A DNA stretch of 64,000 nucleotides from Insolitispirillum peregrinum (GTDB lineage: Bacteria > Pseudomonadota > Alphaproteobacteria > Rhodospirillales > Rhodospirillaceae), in the NCBI RefSeq assembly GCF_042665255.1, contig NZ_JBHTCD010000006.1; one strand, given 5' to 3'. Position numbers and translations under genes: made by a program. Shown here in pieces: positions 36,065 through 44,721 of the stretch (positions are counted from its first letter, which is position 1; each line of letters starts with the position of its first letter). The notes beneath the pieces were generated by a model. It was not told where the DNA came from, searched no databases, and was given only the letters and a program-made list of their open reading frames with translations.

Positions 36065-36214
36065 TCATGGAGCGCTGCTCCACACCTCGCCGAGGCCTTG
36101 AGGCCCCGGACTCCATTGATTTGATATTGAAAGAAAAAATGGGGGTTTGGGGGCCTTGCACCCAAACGGGTATGGGCGGTAGCCCATCTTCCAGCCAGAA
36201 TCGTCGTGTCCTGT
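36065..36214 (+). mobile_element. MITE-like element, left end missing
   Basis: From TCATGGAGCGCTGCTCCA to TCGTGTCCTGTGA this closely matches the complete copy at 60154-60320, including the GGCCTTGAGGCC hairpin and the GGGTTTGGGGGC-CCCAAACGG hairpin. The left terminal repeat ACAGGACACGACA is absent, and the 62-bp tandem array directly adjoins that side. Confidence 0.85.
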
Positions 36215-36290
36215 GATGTCCGATTTAACGCACCTTGCTAGTGCCGCATTTTCCGAGCGATTGACCGTAGATTATCAACTTGAGAGTACT

Positions 36291-37742
36291 CTAATGGACC
36301 GTGCAGGCCATACAGGGATCAAAGCTGCGCACGATGTGCTGAACTGCCAGCGCGCGGGACGGGGTGACGTCTGCGGGCAGCGCCAGCCCGTGCAGAGCCT
36401 GCTCCAGCGGGCCGGGGATGCCCGCCTGATCGCGGGGGGAAAAGTTCCAGGTGGTGGGGGCGATGATCTGGTACTGGGTCAGGCGGTTTTGCCGGATGGC
36501 CAGCCAGTGCCCGAGGGCACCACGGGCGGCTTCGGTCAGGCCGATGCCAACCGCATCAAAGGGGAGGGGCGCATCAGTGTAAAAGGCCTGATGCGGGCGG
36601 ATGGCACGCGCCCATTGTTCCATCGCCGGAACCAGTGCGGCCATTTCCAGAAAGCGGGCCATCACCCGGCTGGCGACGCTGGACCCCTGACTCCATCCTT
36701 GCGCCCGCAACAACGGATGCCCGGCGATGACCTGCCGCGCCCACGCGCCGGTCTGATGGGGCTTGCCTGCCAGCCGGGGGGCCTTGCTCCAGCTATAGGC
36801 GTTTTCCTTGTGCGGGTTGGGGCGGTTGTGGCTTTCCCATGGCGGCTGCGGGGGGCCATCCATCCAGCTCGACCCCAGATCTTCGGTCAGCGAGAACAGG
36901 GCGACCGAGGTCGGCGGAAAGCCTTGCCCGGCGGGAAACAGGCGGGTTCCATCCGGGTCGGCGTAGGCTCCAAAGGATAAGGGCGGAGCGGTGCAGGCCC
37001 CCAACCCTGACAGGTTCAGCGCGGTGCAGAGGTGCAGGAAAAAGCGGAAGTCGCAGCTTTCGGGGGCATCGGCGGCTTGATAGGCCGTCAGGGCATCCGG
37101 GGTGGACAGGGCCAGAATCTGTTCCAGCGGGGCAGCAAAGACGTGCGCTTCCAGCCCGCGCCGGACATCGCTGAGGATCGACAGCAGGCGGACCTTGCTG
37201 CCAGTATCGGCGGTACTGGTGGTGCCGCCCGGCTGGATGGCCAGCGAGTGCGGCCATTTTCCTGCCAGTTGGCCGATCAGGTGCAGAATGCGGGCGCGCA
37301 GGCGGATCATGGCGGCGCTGCGGCACCCCTGATTGGCCTTGTAGGAGGCAACGGCAAAGTCGTGCCAGCGATGGGAGCGGTAAAAGTCCTGAGCGAAGTC
37401 AGGGAGGAAAAACACAAAGCTGTGGGTCAGGTGGTCGGCAAGGTTTTCCGCCGCCTGCAGCAGGTTCAGGGCGTGGATGCCATTGGCGGGCGGGGTAATG
37501 TCGGCGGCCTGTCGCAGGGCGGCGGCGGCGGCGATGGATTGGGAAACCGAACAGATGCCGCAGACGCGCGGGGCAATGGTCAGGGCATCGAGCGGTGCCC
37601 GGCCCAGCAGGATCTGTTCAAAGCCGCGATAGAGGGGGGAGACCACTTCGGCCCGGCTGACCTGCTGGTTGTCAAGATTCAGGCGAACCTCAAGATCCCC
37701 TTCAACCCGGTTGAAGGGGCCGATCACCAGACGTGTGCTCAT
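36291..37742 (-). CDS. hupV: Regulatory (H2-sensing) [NiFe] hydrogenase large subunit
   Basis: This 483-residue large subunit carries the Ni-Fe site. The first Cys pair is in APRVCGICSVSQS (about residue 60) and the second in DPCMACTVH at the extreme C-terminus. The chain stops at that His, with no C-terminal peptide for a maturation protease to remove. That is characteristic of HupV/HoxC H2-sensor subunits rather than of energy-yielding hydrogenases. The gene follows hupU by 12 bases. No HupT/HoxJ kinase, response regulator or energy-yielding hydrogenase gene lies in the window. Confidence 0.9.
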   Translation of the reverse strand: MSTRLVIGPFNRVEGDLEVRLNLDNQQVSRAEVVSPLYRGFEQILLGRAPLDALTIAPRVCGICSVSQSIAAAAALRQAADITPPANGIHALNLLQAAENLADHLTHSFVFFLPDFAQDFYRSHRWHDFAVASYKANQGCRSAAMIRLRARILHLIGQLAGKWPHSLAIQPGGTTSTADTGSKVRLLSILSDVRRGLEAHVFAAPLEQILALSTPDALTAYQAADAPESCDFRFFLHLCTALNLSGLGACTAPPLSFGAYADPDGTRLFPAGQGFPPTSVALFSLTEDLGSSWMDGPPQPPWESHNRPNPHKENAYSWSKAPRLAGKPHQTGAWARQVIAGHPLLRAQGWSQGSSVASRVMARFLEMAALVPAMEQWARAIRPHQAFYTDAPLPFDAVGIGLTEAARGALGHWLAIRQNRLTQYQIIAPTTWNFSPRDQAGIPGPLEQALHGLALPADVTPSRALAVQHIVRSFDPCMACTVH

Positions 37743-37754
37743 GGTTGTTGCGCC

Positions 37755-38804
37755 TCAGTCTTCATGCCGCCGGGCCGGGGGACGGGCCGGAGGGATGGTG
37801 ATGTGGTGGCTGGTGGCATTCTGGCGAACCCGCTCCGGGGTGGCCGATTTCGACAGCGCCGCCAGCGCCAGAAACCACGCCTTGGGCATGTCCACCGGCA
37901 GGCCGACCGGAATGCCGGCGACCTTGGCGGTTTCCTGAAACGGGGCAACGGGGTCTTCAAAGCCGGGCATGGTGCAGGCGATGCAGGGGGTTCCGGCATT
38001 GGTGCATGATCCGCCGCCGTTCCACTGGCGCAAGGAGCAATCGCCGACCGCCTGCGTTGCCTTGCAACCGAGGTTCTCCATCAGGCAGCCGCGTTGATGA
38101 ATGGCCTGCGCACTGGCCTTGAATTCATAGAATTCATTGCGGCCACAGCCATGATGGGCCAGATGGTCGGCAAAAAAGCGCGGGCGGCCAAAATCATCCA
38201 GATCCTGCCGACCCAGGTCACCCAACGCCAGCGAGGCCAGGGTTTCGCTGATCCAGCCCGGATGCGGGGCGCAGCCGACGACATTGATCACCGGCAGGCC
38301 GGACGGGTCATGCCACGATGACGGCAGCAGGCCTGCTCCCCGGTGACTGCCGTGATAGTGCAGGCCCGTCGCCCCGGTGCTGGCACTGTTGGCGGCGGGA
38401 ATGCCGCCAAAGGCGGCGCAGGAGCCGATGGCAACGACGTGGCGGGCGACCTCGCTCAACTGGCGCACCAGCGCGATCACCGGCAGGTCCAGACCGGCAA
38501 AGCGGTGGATGGCGCCGCTGCCGTCGTGGCCCATCATCAGGGCGCCTTCAATACACAGGATGTCGAGCGGCTGGCGTCTGGCAAGGATGGCATCGAGCAG
38601 GGCGAGGCAGGTGTCGCCGGTGCTTTCGGACAGGCCGGGATGCCACAACAGGTCGAGGCCGAAATCGTCGAGAATGGCCGCCAGCCCCTTGTCTTCGGCC
38701 CCCAGTGCGGCCATCGAACAGCCGCCGCAACTGCCCGCCTGCAACCACAGGACGGTCGGGCGAGCGGGCGTATTGGCAAGGGGTGTCGAGGTCGGTTGGG
38801 TCAT
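37755..38804 (-). CDS. hupU: Regulatory [NiFe] hydrogenase small subunit
   Basis: This 349-residue iron-sulfur subunit partners HupV. Cluster ligands are visible in LQAGSCGGCSMAALG (proximal), VVAIGSCAAFGG, VVGCAPHPGW, HHGCGRNEFYEF, CLMENLGCKA and CTNAGTPCIACTMPGFED (distal and medial). There is no twin-arginine signal peptide, so the complex should be cytoplasmic, as expected for H2 sensors of the HupUV/HoxBC group. The start is taken at ATG 38804. An in-frame upstream extension to 38894 has no support. Confidence 0.9.
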   Translation of the reverse strand: MTQPTSTPLANTPARPTVLWLQAGSCGGCSMAALGAEDKGLAAILDDFGLDLLWHPGLSESTGDTCLALLDAILARRQPLDILCIEGALMMGHDGSGAIHRFAGLDLPVIALVRQLSEVARHVVAIGSCAAFGGIPAANSASTGATGLHYHGSHRGAGLLPSSWHDPSGLPVINVVGCAPHPGWISETLASLALGDLGRQDLDDFGRPRFFADHLAHHGCGRNEFYEFKASAQAIHQRGCLMENLGCKATQAVGDCSLRQWNGGGSCTNAGTPCIACTMPGFEDPVAPFQETAKVAGIPVGLPVDMPKAWFLALAALSKSATPERVRQNATSHHITIPPARPPARRHED

Positions 38805-39119
38805 GACCGCATGGTACTGCCAATGTCGATTGGACGAAAGAGGCGGTCTGTCATGACTCTGGCGGAAAAAAGAGGGGAAAGGCTGCGGAGGCATGCCGCA
38901 TGGCTCCTTTCCCCTTGAGGTGGTCGAGGGTGTAGTCCGGGAAAAGCGGCAGGACTCCTCATGCCTGCCACACCGCGTGCCAGCATGATGGATGGCTGAT
39001 GCTGACGCTTTTCACGTCAGGGAGGGAGGGTAGGGCTGTATCCGGGCCTCCCTGTCCCCGGATACGGCATCCCCGTCCCCCGGCGGATGGACGGGGGCAG
39101 GAATCCGGAAACGGGAGGG
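38805..39119. other. Non-coding gap upstream of hupU
   Basis: This gap of about 315 bases contains two small inverted repeats, GTATCCGGG/CCCGGATAC (39038-39065) and CCCCGTCC/GGACGGGG (39071-39096). Neither has a T run. They lie between the stop of the small gene at 39120 and the hupU start and may act as transcript ends or regulator sites. No gene was seen. Confidence 0.5.
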
Positions 39120-39347
39120 TCAGGAGGCTGTTCCGGGTGTTTCCAGCCACGCCATCCAGCGACCGAGCGAATCCTGGGTGGTGGCGATGTCGGACCAGCA
39201 GTGTAAGACCCGATCGGGGTCGTGGTGGCCCTGGCGGGCAAAATAGTGGAAGATTTCGGCGCGTAATCCCTCTTTGGTTGCGGTCTTGCCCGCAATCCGG
39301 GATTTCCAGGCGGCGATCCGTTCGGCGTCCCAGCTCGTGAAGTACAT
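39120..39347 (-). CDS. Small hypothetical protein
   Basis: This is a 75-residue soluble protein beginning MYFTSWDAERIAAWKSRI, with the acidic/aromatic segment HCWSDIATTQDSLGRWMAWL. The ATG at 39347 follows GGGGAGGG with an eight-base spacer, which is strong support for translation and for this start over the ATG at 39374. I do not recognise the family. It is divergent from the threonine dehydratase gene. Confidence 0.65.
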   Translation of the reverse strand: MYFTSWDAERIAAWKSRIAGKTATKEGLRAEIFHYFARQGHHDPDRVLHCWSDIATTQDSLGRWMAWLETPGTAS

Positions 39348-39602
39348 GGACGTTGCCCTCCCCAGGCTTCCCATGGTGTTATCTTCGTTTGTTCAGGTGT
39401 GCTCCCTGTGGCAGGCCCGTCCCCTTTTGCCCTCTCTGATGGGGGCATTGTGCAAAGGAAACTGTCTCCCGCGAATACCCACAATGACACAGAGGATAAA
39501 GCCTGTCGAATGGTACAAAAGGAGCGGTGTCTGCTCCTGTACAACCTTCCCGCTGCCTGCCGCCGCGTTTTGACGCAGCATGACCGTAAGGTGAAAGAAA
39601 TC

Positions 39603-40856
39603 ATGAGTGTTGCGACCATCCCGCCCTTGCCGACCCTGGAAGACGTCACCACTGCAGCCGAGCGGATCAAGGGGGCCATTTCCCGCTCACCGACGGTCGA
39701 ATCGGTGACGCTGGGACAACTGGTCGGTGCGCGGGTCGCCCTGAAGTTCGAGAACCTGCAATTTACCGCCTCGTTCAAGGAACGCGGGGCGCTCAACCGT
39801 CTGCTGTGCCTGCCACCCGAGGCGCAAAAGGCCGGGGTGATCGCCATGAGCGCCGGGAACCATGCGCAAGGGGTGGCATATCATGCCCAGCGGCTGGGGA
39901 TTCCGGCAACCATCGTGATGCCGCGCGGGACGCCGTTCGTGAAGGTCGAGCACACCGAGCATTTCGGGGCCACCGTCCTGCTGGAAGGTGACAGTCTGGC
40001 GGAATCCTTTGCCCATGCGCTGGCGGTCGGGGCAGAGCAGGGGCTGACCTTTGTCCATCCCTATGACGATCCGCTGGTGATCGCCGGGCAGGGGACGGCG
40101 GCGCTGGAGATGCTGGAAGACACTCCGTGGCCGCTGGATGTGGTGGTGGTGCCGATTGGCGGTGGCGGGCTGATTTCCGGCATGGCAACGGCAATCAAGG
40201 CCCTGTCGCCGCATACCGAAGTGATCGGGGTCCAGACGGCCCTGTATCCGTCGATGCCCTGTGCCCTGCGTGGGGATGATGATGCGCTGATGGTCGGCGG
40301 CGCGACCATTGCCGAAGGCATCGCGGTCAAGCAGGCGGGCAAGCTGACGCGCGAGGTGGTGCGCCAGCGGGTTGATGACATCGTGCTGGTGGACGAAGAC
40401 CATCTGGAGCGGGCGATCGTCACCCTGTTGTCGATTGAAAAGACGGTGGTCGAAGGTGCCGGGGCGGCGGCTCTGGCGGCGGTGCTGAGTGATCCGCAGC
40501 GGTTTGCCGGTCGGTCGGTCGGGCTGGTGCTGTCGGGCGGCAACATTGATCAGCGGTTGCTGGCCAGTGTGATCCTGCGGGATCTGGTGCGCGGGGGACG
40601 TCTGGCCCGCCTGCAGGTCCGCATTCCCGATCAGCCGGGGGCTTTGGCGCGCATTACGGCGCTGATCGCCAAGGCCGGTGGCAACATTGTTGATGTCGCC
40701 CATCAGCGGGTGTTCAGCACCCTGCCTGCCAAGGAAACCAGTCTCGAGGTCGCGGTGGAAACGATGGATGCCCGCCGCCTGCGCGAACTGATCGCCGCCT
40801 TGCGGGCCGCCGGCTATACCGTCGAAATTCTCGATGGCCGGGTTCAGGAGGACTGA
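39603..40856 (+). CDS. ilvA: Threonine ammonia-lyase with C-terminal ACT domain
   Basis: This PLP enzyme (417 aa) converts threonine to 2-oxobutanoate, the first step towards isoleucine. The PLP lysine is in FTASFKERGALNRL (about 59). SAGNHAQGVAYHAQR and the glycine-rich phosphate loop PIGGGGLISGMA follow. One ACT domain lies at about residues 335-410 (RIPDQPGALARITALIAKAG), so the length matches the short ACT-containing subgroup rather than the 510-residue E. coli IlvA. The start at 39603 has AAGGTGA upstream. The last 13 bases overlap the convergent histidine kinase gene. Confidence 0.93.
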   Translation: MSVATIPPLPTLEDVTTAAERIKGAISRSPTVESVTLGQLVGARVALKFENLQFTASFKERGALNRLLCLPPEAQKAGVIAMSAGNHAQGVAYHAQRLGIPATIVMPRGTPFVKVEHTEHFGATVLLEGDSLAESFAHALAVGAEQGLTFVHPYDDPLVIAGQGTAALEMLEDTPWPLDVVVVPIGGGGLISGMATAIKALSPHTEVIGVQTALYPSMPCALRGDDDALMVGGATIAEGIAVKQAGKLTREVVRQRVDDIVLVDEDHLERAIVTLLSIEKTVVEGAGAAALAAVLSDPQRFAGRSVGLVLSGGNIDQRLLASVILRDLVRGGRLARLQVRIPDQPGALARITALIAKAGGNIVDVAHQRVFSTLPAKETSLEVAVETMDARRLRELIAALRAAGYTVEILDGRVQED

Positions 40857-42625
40857 GGTCGTTTGCAGGCGCTGAGGGACGGCGTTGGCTCTGGCGGCAT
40901 GGTGTTGTCCGGCAGGGTGAAGGAAATCGTCGTCCCGACGTCGGGCGTGCTGTCCAGCCGGATCGTGCCGCCGTGGTGGGTAATGATTTTGGCGCACATC
41001 GCCAGACCCATCCCGGTGCCTTCGGCGCTGCTGTTGGTGTGCAGGCGCTGGAACAGGCGAAAGGCGTTCTTCTGCATGGCCGGTTCGATGCCGATGCCAT
41101 TGTCGGCGACGCTGATCACCCAGTGATCCTGTTCGTGATGGCCGCTGATGGTGATTTTGGCGGGCTTGTCCACCGGCCCGTACTTGATGGCGTTATCAAT
41201 CAGGTTCTGGAACACCCGCACCATCTGGCTGTTTTCAACCACCACGGTGGGCAGGTCCTGAACGGTGATGTCCGCCCGGCTTTCGGCAATGCGCAGGGAC
41301 AGGTTATCGCAGGCCGCCTGCACGCTGTCGCGTAACGATGTCGGGCGCATGGCCTGTTCCAGTCGGCCCACGCGGGAATATTCCAGCAGGTCGGCAATCA
41401 TGTGCTGCATGCGGGTGGCGCCATCGACGGCAAAATCGACGAATTCCTGCCCGTCCGTTGGCAGAAGGGCGCGGTAGCGCCGCCGCAGCAGGTCAAGGAA
41501 ACCGGCAATCATCCTCAGCGGCTGTTGCAGATCGTGCGAGGCGGCATAGGCAAACTGTTCGAGGTCCTGATTCGAGGCGTGCAGGCGACCGCGTTCCTGT
41601 TCCAGCTCGTGCTTCAGTGCCTCCAGTGACTGGACCTTGTCTTCCAGATCACGGGTATGGATGACCAGATGGCCGTGCAGTGGGCGCAGTAAAAGGACCA
41701 GCAGCACGCCGCCGACCAGCAGAATGGCGACCATCGCCAGGGCCACCCGGGTCAGGGATTGGGTCAGGTCACCGTACAGAATGTGATTGTCGGCAGCAAT
41801 CACCATCTGCCACCCCTGATCATCGAGGCGCGGTGCCACCGGACCACTGGCCAGAGTCTGCTGCTCAAGAGCACTTTCGGCCCAGACGCTGGGGGATGGG
41901 GCGGGAAAGGGCAGGGAATCGAGCGGCTGCAACAGGTGCTGGTCTACCCGGAACCAGCGCTGGCCGCCGTCATGGGCCGGGATGGCCAGATACATGCTCA
42001 GGCCCAGTGTGCTGGCATCATCCTGATGCAACAGGGCTGCCAGCGGGCGGCTGTCAAAAACCAGCAGGTCATAGCCGATGACATCGCCGGTTGGGGCCAG
42101 AATGCGGGAAATGGACAGAAAATTCATCGGTCCATTGCCGTACAATGGCATCAACAGGGTTGTTTGAGTCATCGCCTGCCCGATCGGCAGGATGTGGGCC
42201 GGGGCCAGATTGGCGGAGATGGTTGGGGTATCGCCCAGAGTGCTGATGACATCCCCTTGCGCCGTCAGGCGGACCAGAGCGAGCAGGCTGGAACTGGAAC
42301 TGAGGGCATCCTGCAGGCGGGGAGTGGTAAAGGCCCGCAACTCGGCCAGGCTGCTGCGGCCTTGCTGATGGTCCAGCAGGGCCTGCCGGATGGCCGACCG
42401 GCTGCTGACCTGACGGCTGAGGTCGTGCAGCGAGTCCTTATAGTGGCGGATGCTGGCGCTGTGCAGGGTGTGCAGGTGGTGCAGGGACTGGCGGGCATTG
42501 TCTTGCAGGGCGCTTGCCAGCGGCCAGAACCCCGCCACGGAAACCAGCAGGCCGGTCAGCAGCAGGGACAGCAGGGCAAACAGCAGAACGCGCCGTTGCA
42601 CGGCCTCGATGGGCAGCGATGTCAT
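40844..42625 (-). CDS. Membrane sensor histidine kinase
   Basis: This 593-residue kinase has an N-terminal membrane helix (about 12-35), a long periplasmic sensor region (about 36-285) and a second helix (about 288-312, VALAMVAILLVGGVLLVLLL). A coiled coil and the HisKA domain follow, with the phospho-acceptor in FAYAASHDLQQPLRMIAGFL. The HATPase domain shows NLIDNAIKYG, VADNGIGIEP and GTGMGLAMCAKII. The 'ASHDLQqPLR' box is common in phytochrome-like and light or redox kinases. No response regulator gene is adjacent, so the partner is unknown. Its 3' end overlaps that of ilvA. Confidence 0.9.
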   Translation of the reverse strand: MTSLPIEAVQRRVLLFALLSLLLTGLLVSVAGFWPLASALQDNARQSLHHLHTLHSASIRHYKDSLHDLSRQVSSRSAIRQALLDHQQGRSSLAELRAFTTPRLQDALSSSSSLLALVRLTAQGDVISTLGDTPTISANLAPAHILPIGQAMTQTTLLMPLYGNGPMNFLSISRILAPTGDVIGYDLLVFDSRPLAALLHQDDASTLGLSMYLAIPAHDGGQRWFRVDQHLLQPLDSLPFPAPSPSVWAESALEQQTLASGPVAPRLDDQGWQMVIAADNHILYGDLTQSLTRVALAMVAILLVGGVLLVLLLRPLHGHLVIHTRDLEDKVQSLEALKHELEQERGRLHASNQDLEQFAYAASHDLQQPLRMIAGFLDLLRRRYRALLPTDGQEFVDFAVDGATRMQHMIADLLEYSRVGRLEQAMRPTSLRDSVQAACDNLSLRIAESRADITVQDLPTVVVENSQMVRVFQNLIDNAIKYGPVDKPAKITISGHHEQDHWVISVADNGIGIEPAMQKNAFRLFQRLHTNSSAEGTGMGLAMCAKIITHHGGTIRLDSTPDVGTTISFTLPDNTMPPEPTPSLSACKRPQSS

Positions 42626-42715
42626 GCGCGGTGTGTCCCTGCCTGTCAGGTGAAAAAGCGCAAGATATTAGCACGTCTTAATACTGTGTGTGATGCTTTT
42701 CTGTCGGATGCAGGC

Positions 42716-43345
42716 TTATGGTATCAGCAGGCGGGACAAGTCCAGACTGGAGAAGGTCATGCCGCCTGCGGCAATCAACAGCAGCAGGATACCGGAAAGT
42801 CTCAGCATGGTCTGATGGGCTGACGGCTTGAGGGCCTTGCTGATCACCAGATAGATCAGCATCAGGGTGGCAAAATCCAGCAGCACCCATGCACCGGTCA
42901 GGATGGCCAGACTGTGGTTGGTGTTCGGGGTGACGCCGAGAAACTGCGGAAAGAACGACGCGAAAAAGATGATGTCCTTGGGGTTGGAAATCGCCATCAC
43001 GAATCCCTTGGCAAAGCCTCCGACGCGCGGAGCAAACACCATCCCGTTTTCGGTCCGTGCCGAGCGCAGGATACTCCAGCCGGTCATCCCGATATAGCAG
43101 GCTCCGGCCAGCTTCAGCAGGCTGAAGGCCGTTTCGTTGATGGCAAAAAGCCCCTTGATGACCAGTGCCGAGGCCAGAATCAGCACCAGTGAGGCGATGT
43201 TGGTGCCGAAAATGGTTCGCAATGCCTGCCATGGACCGCCAGCCAGCCCGGCGCCGGTGGTCAGGATGGCGACCGGGCCGGGAATGGCGATCATGGTGAT
43301 GACGCTCAGCACGTACAGGCCAAGGGTTCCGAAGTGCAGATCCAT
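42716..43345 (-). CDS. LysE-family amino-acid exporter
   Basis: This 209-residue polytopic protein has about six membrane helices. It shows the LysE/RhtB family phrases IAIPGPVAILTTGAGLAGG near the N-terminus and VMAISNPKDIIFFASFFPQFL in the middle, including the NPK loop. It probably exports an amino acid or related solute. The substrate cannot be told. It is followed by the kinase gene on the same strand after about 90 bases. Confidence 0.9.
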   Translation of the reverse strand: MDLHFGTLGLYVLSVITMIAIPGPVAILTTGAGLAGGPWQALRTIFGTNIASLVLILASALVIKGLFAINETAFSLLKLAGACYIGMTGWSILRSARTENGMVFAPRVGGFAKGFVMAISNPKDIIFFASFFPQFLGVTPNTNHSLAILTGAWVLLDFATLMLIYLVISKALKPSAHQTMLRLSGILLLLIAAGGMTFSSLDLSRLLIP

Positions 43346-43369
43346 GGGGGAGGGGCCTTAACGGGGGGA

Positions 43370-43828
43370 TTACAGGACGACCGGGATGCTCAGCTCGTAC
43401 CGCCACTCTTCCGGCGGGGTCGAGCGGGGATTGGTGTGAAAGGTGCAGCGCCAGCCAGACTGCAAAGGGCGGGAGGCGGCGATCCGCATGCGGGCGAGGG
43501 TGGCGCTGGCCGCCTGCCACGGGCCGTTGCCCTGCTGGGTGATCCCGTCCTGCGCTGGCAGCGACAGGGCCGACAGGGGAGGATTGACGGTAACGGCATC
43601 GCGGATGGCGATGCCACAGAACAGGGCGCCGCGCTCGTCACGGATCACCACCACCCTGCCGCTGTCGCTGGCGGTCAGCGACGGACGCCACAGTCCCTGC
43701 AGGGCGGCAAAGGTGGTGACGCGCGGCAAGGTCTCGTCGCACAGCGCGTCCAGCGGGCCGTCATGGGGCAATCCGGCCAGATGCAGGGCGGGCTGGGCGG
43801 CGAGGATCGGCAAGGAGGCAGCGGACAT
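43370..43828 (-). CDS. Hypothetical protein
   Basis: This is a 152-residue frame starting MSAASLPILAAQPALHLAGL and containing GRVVVIRDERGALFCGIAIR. The composition is protein-like, but I recognise no domain and see no clear ribosome site. The open frame continues upstream through antisense rpsD, and that part is not real. It lies 24 bases before lysE on the same strand, with rpsD divergent. It could be a genuine small gene or a chance frame. Confidence 0.5.
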   Translation of the reverse strand: MSAASLPILAAQPALHLAGLPHDGPLDALCDETLPRVTTFAALQGLWRPSLTASDSGRVVVIRDERGALFCGIAIRDAVTVNPPLSALSLPAQDGITQQGNGPWQAASATLARMRIAASRPLQSGWRCTFHTNPRSTPPEEWRYELSIPVVL

Positions 43829-43883
43829 GGCAGGCTCGTTGGCAATATCAGTGAAACCCGAACAATGGGCCTGTTCGTTGCGG

Positions 43884-43911
43884 TTGACAACCCGCGTTTC
43901 CCGGCTATAGT
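43884..43911 (+). promoter_or_regulatory. Strong promoter of rpsD
   Basis: TTGACA (43884-43889), a 16-base spacer and TATAGT (43906-43911) are close to the sigma-70 consensus. The implied leader of about 120 bases contains a CTTTCTGC/GCAGAAG hairpin at 43973-43987 that could take part in ribosomal-protein autoregulation. Confidence 0.8.
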
Positions 43912-44038
43912 GCGCCCTCTCATTTCCGAGAATGTGGGTAGGGGTGCCAGAGTGCGACCTCGACCCCGCCGCCTTTCTGCCCGGCAGAAGGGGCCGGACT
44001 ATCGGGACACAAACAACAGACAGATAAGGGTTACTCCT

Positions 44039-44653
44039 ATGTCGAAGCGCATTGCAGCGAAGTACAAAATTGACCGCCGTTTGGGCGTCAACCTGTGGGG
44101 CCGTGCCAAGTCCCCGATCAACAAGCGTGAATATGGTCCGGGCCAGCATGGTCAGCGCCGCAAGAAGCCGTCCGATTTCGGCACCCAGCTCCGCGCCAAG
44201 CAGAAGCTGAAGGGCTACTACGGCAACATCTCGGAAAAGCAGTTCCGCAAGTACTTCGATGAAGCGTCTCGTTGCAAGGGTGATACCTCCGAGAACCTGA
44301 TCGGCCTGCTGGAGCGTCGTCTGGACGCCGTCCTGTACCGCATGAAGCTGGTGCCGACCGTGTTCGCCTCGCGTCAGTTCATCAACCACGGCCACGTGCT
44401 GGTGAACGGCAAGCGCGTCAACATTGCCTCCTACATCGTCAAGGAAGGCGACGAAGTCTCCGTCCGTGAGCGTTCGAAGCAGCTGGCGATCGTTCTGGAA
44501 GCCGTGTCGCTGAACGAACGCGATGTGCCCGATTACATCGAAGTCGATCACAAGGAGCTGAAGGGCCGCTTTGTGCGTATCCCGAAGCTGGCCGACGTGC
44601 CGTACCCGGTTCAGATGGAACCGAACCTGGTGGTCGAATTCTACTCGCGTTAA
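44039..44653 (+). CDS. rpsD: 30S ribosomal protein S4
   Basis: This primary-binding small-subunit protein (204 aa) contacts 16S rRNA and helps translational accuracy. It begins MSKRIAAKYKIDRRLGVNLW and contains KSPINKREYGPGQHG. The S4 RNA-binding domain is RRLDAVLYRMKLVPTVFASR to HGHVLVNGKRVNIASY, and the C-terminus is PNLVVEFYSR. The gene is monocistronic, with its own promoter and terminator, as is common in alphaproteobacteria. Confidence 0.98.
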   Translation: MSKRIAAKYKIDRRLGVNLWGRAKSPINKREYGPGQHGQRRKKPSDFGTQLRAKQKLKGYYGNISEKQFRKYFDEASRCKGDTSENLIGLLERRLDAVLYRMKLVPTVFASRQFINHGHVLVNGKRVNIASYIVKEGDEVSVRERSKQLAIVLEAVSLNERDVPDYIEVDHKELKGRFVRIPKLADVPYPVQMEPNLVVEFYSR

Positions 44654-44679
44654 GTCGCGGGTTGATCCCCGGTTTTGCA

Positions 44680-44714
44680 AAGGGCCGCTCTGGATATCCA
44701 GAGCGGCCCTTTCG
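44680..44714. terminator. Bidirectional terminator between rpsD and the patatin gene
   Basis: AAAGGGCCGCTCTGGA and TCCAGAGCGGCCCTTT form a near-perfect 16-bp stem with T-rich ends on both sides. It lies between the rpsD stop at 44653 and the convergent patatin gene stop at 44722. Confidence 0.9.
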
Positions 44715-44721
44715 CATTTGG

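Noticed and set aside
42716..43520. Overlapping minus-strand frame at 42678-43520
   Set aside because: It is a shifted frame across the lysE gene. The LysE motifs are in the 42716-43345 frame.
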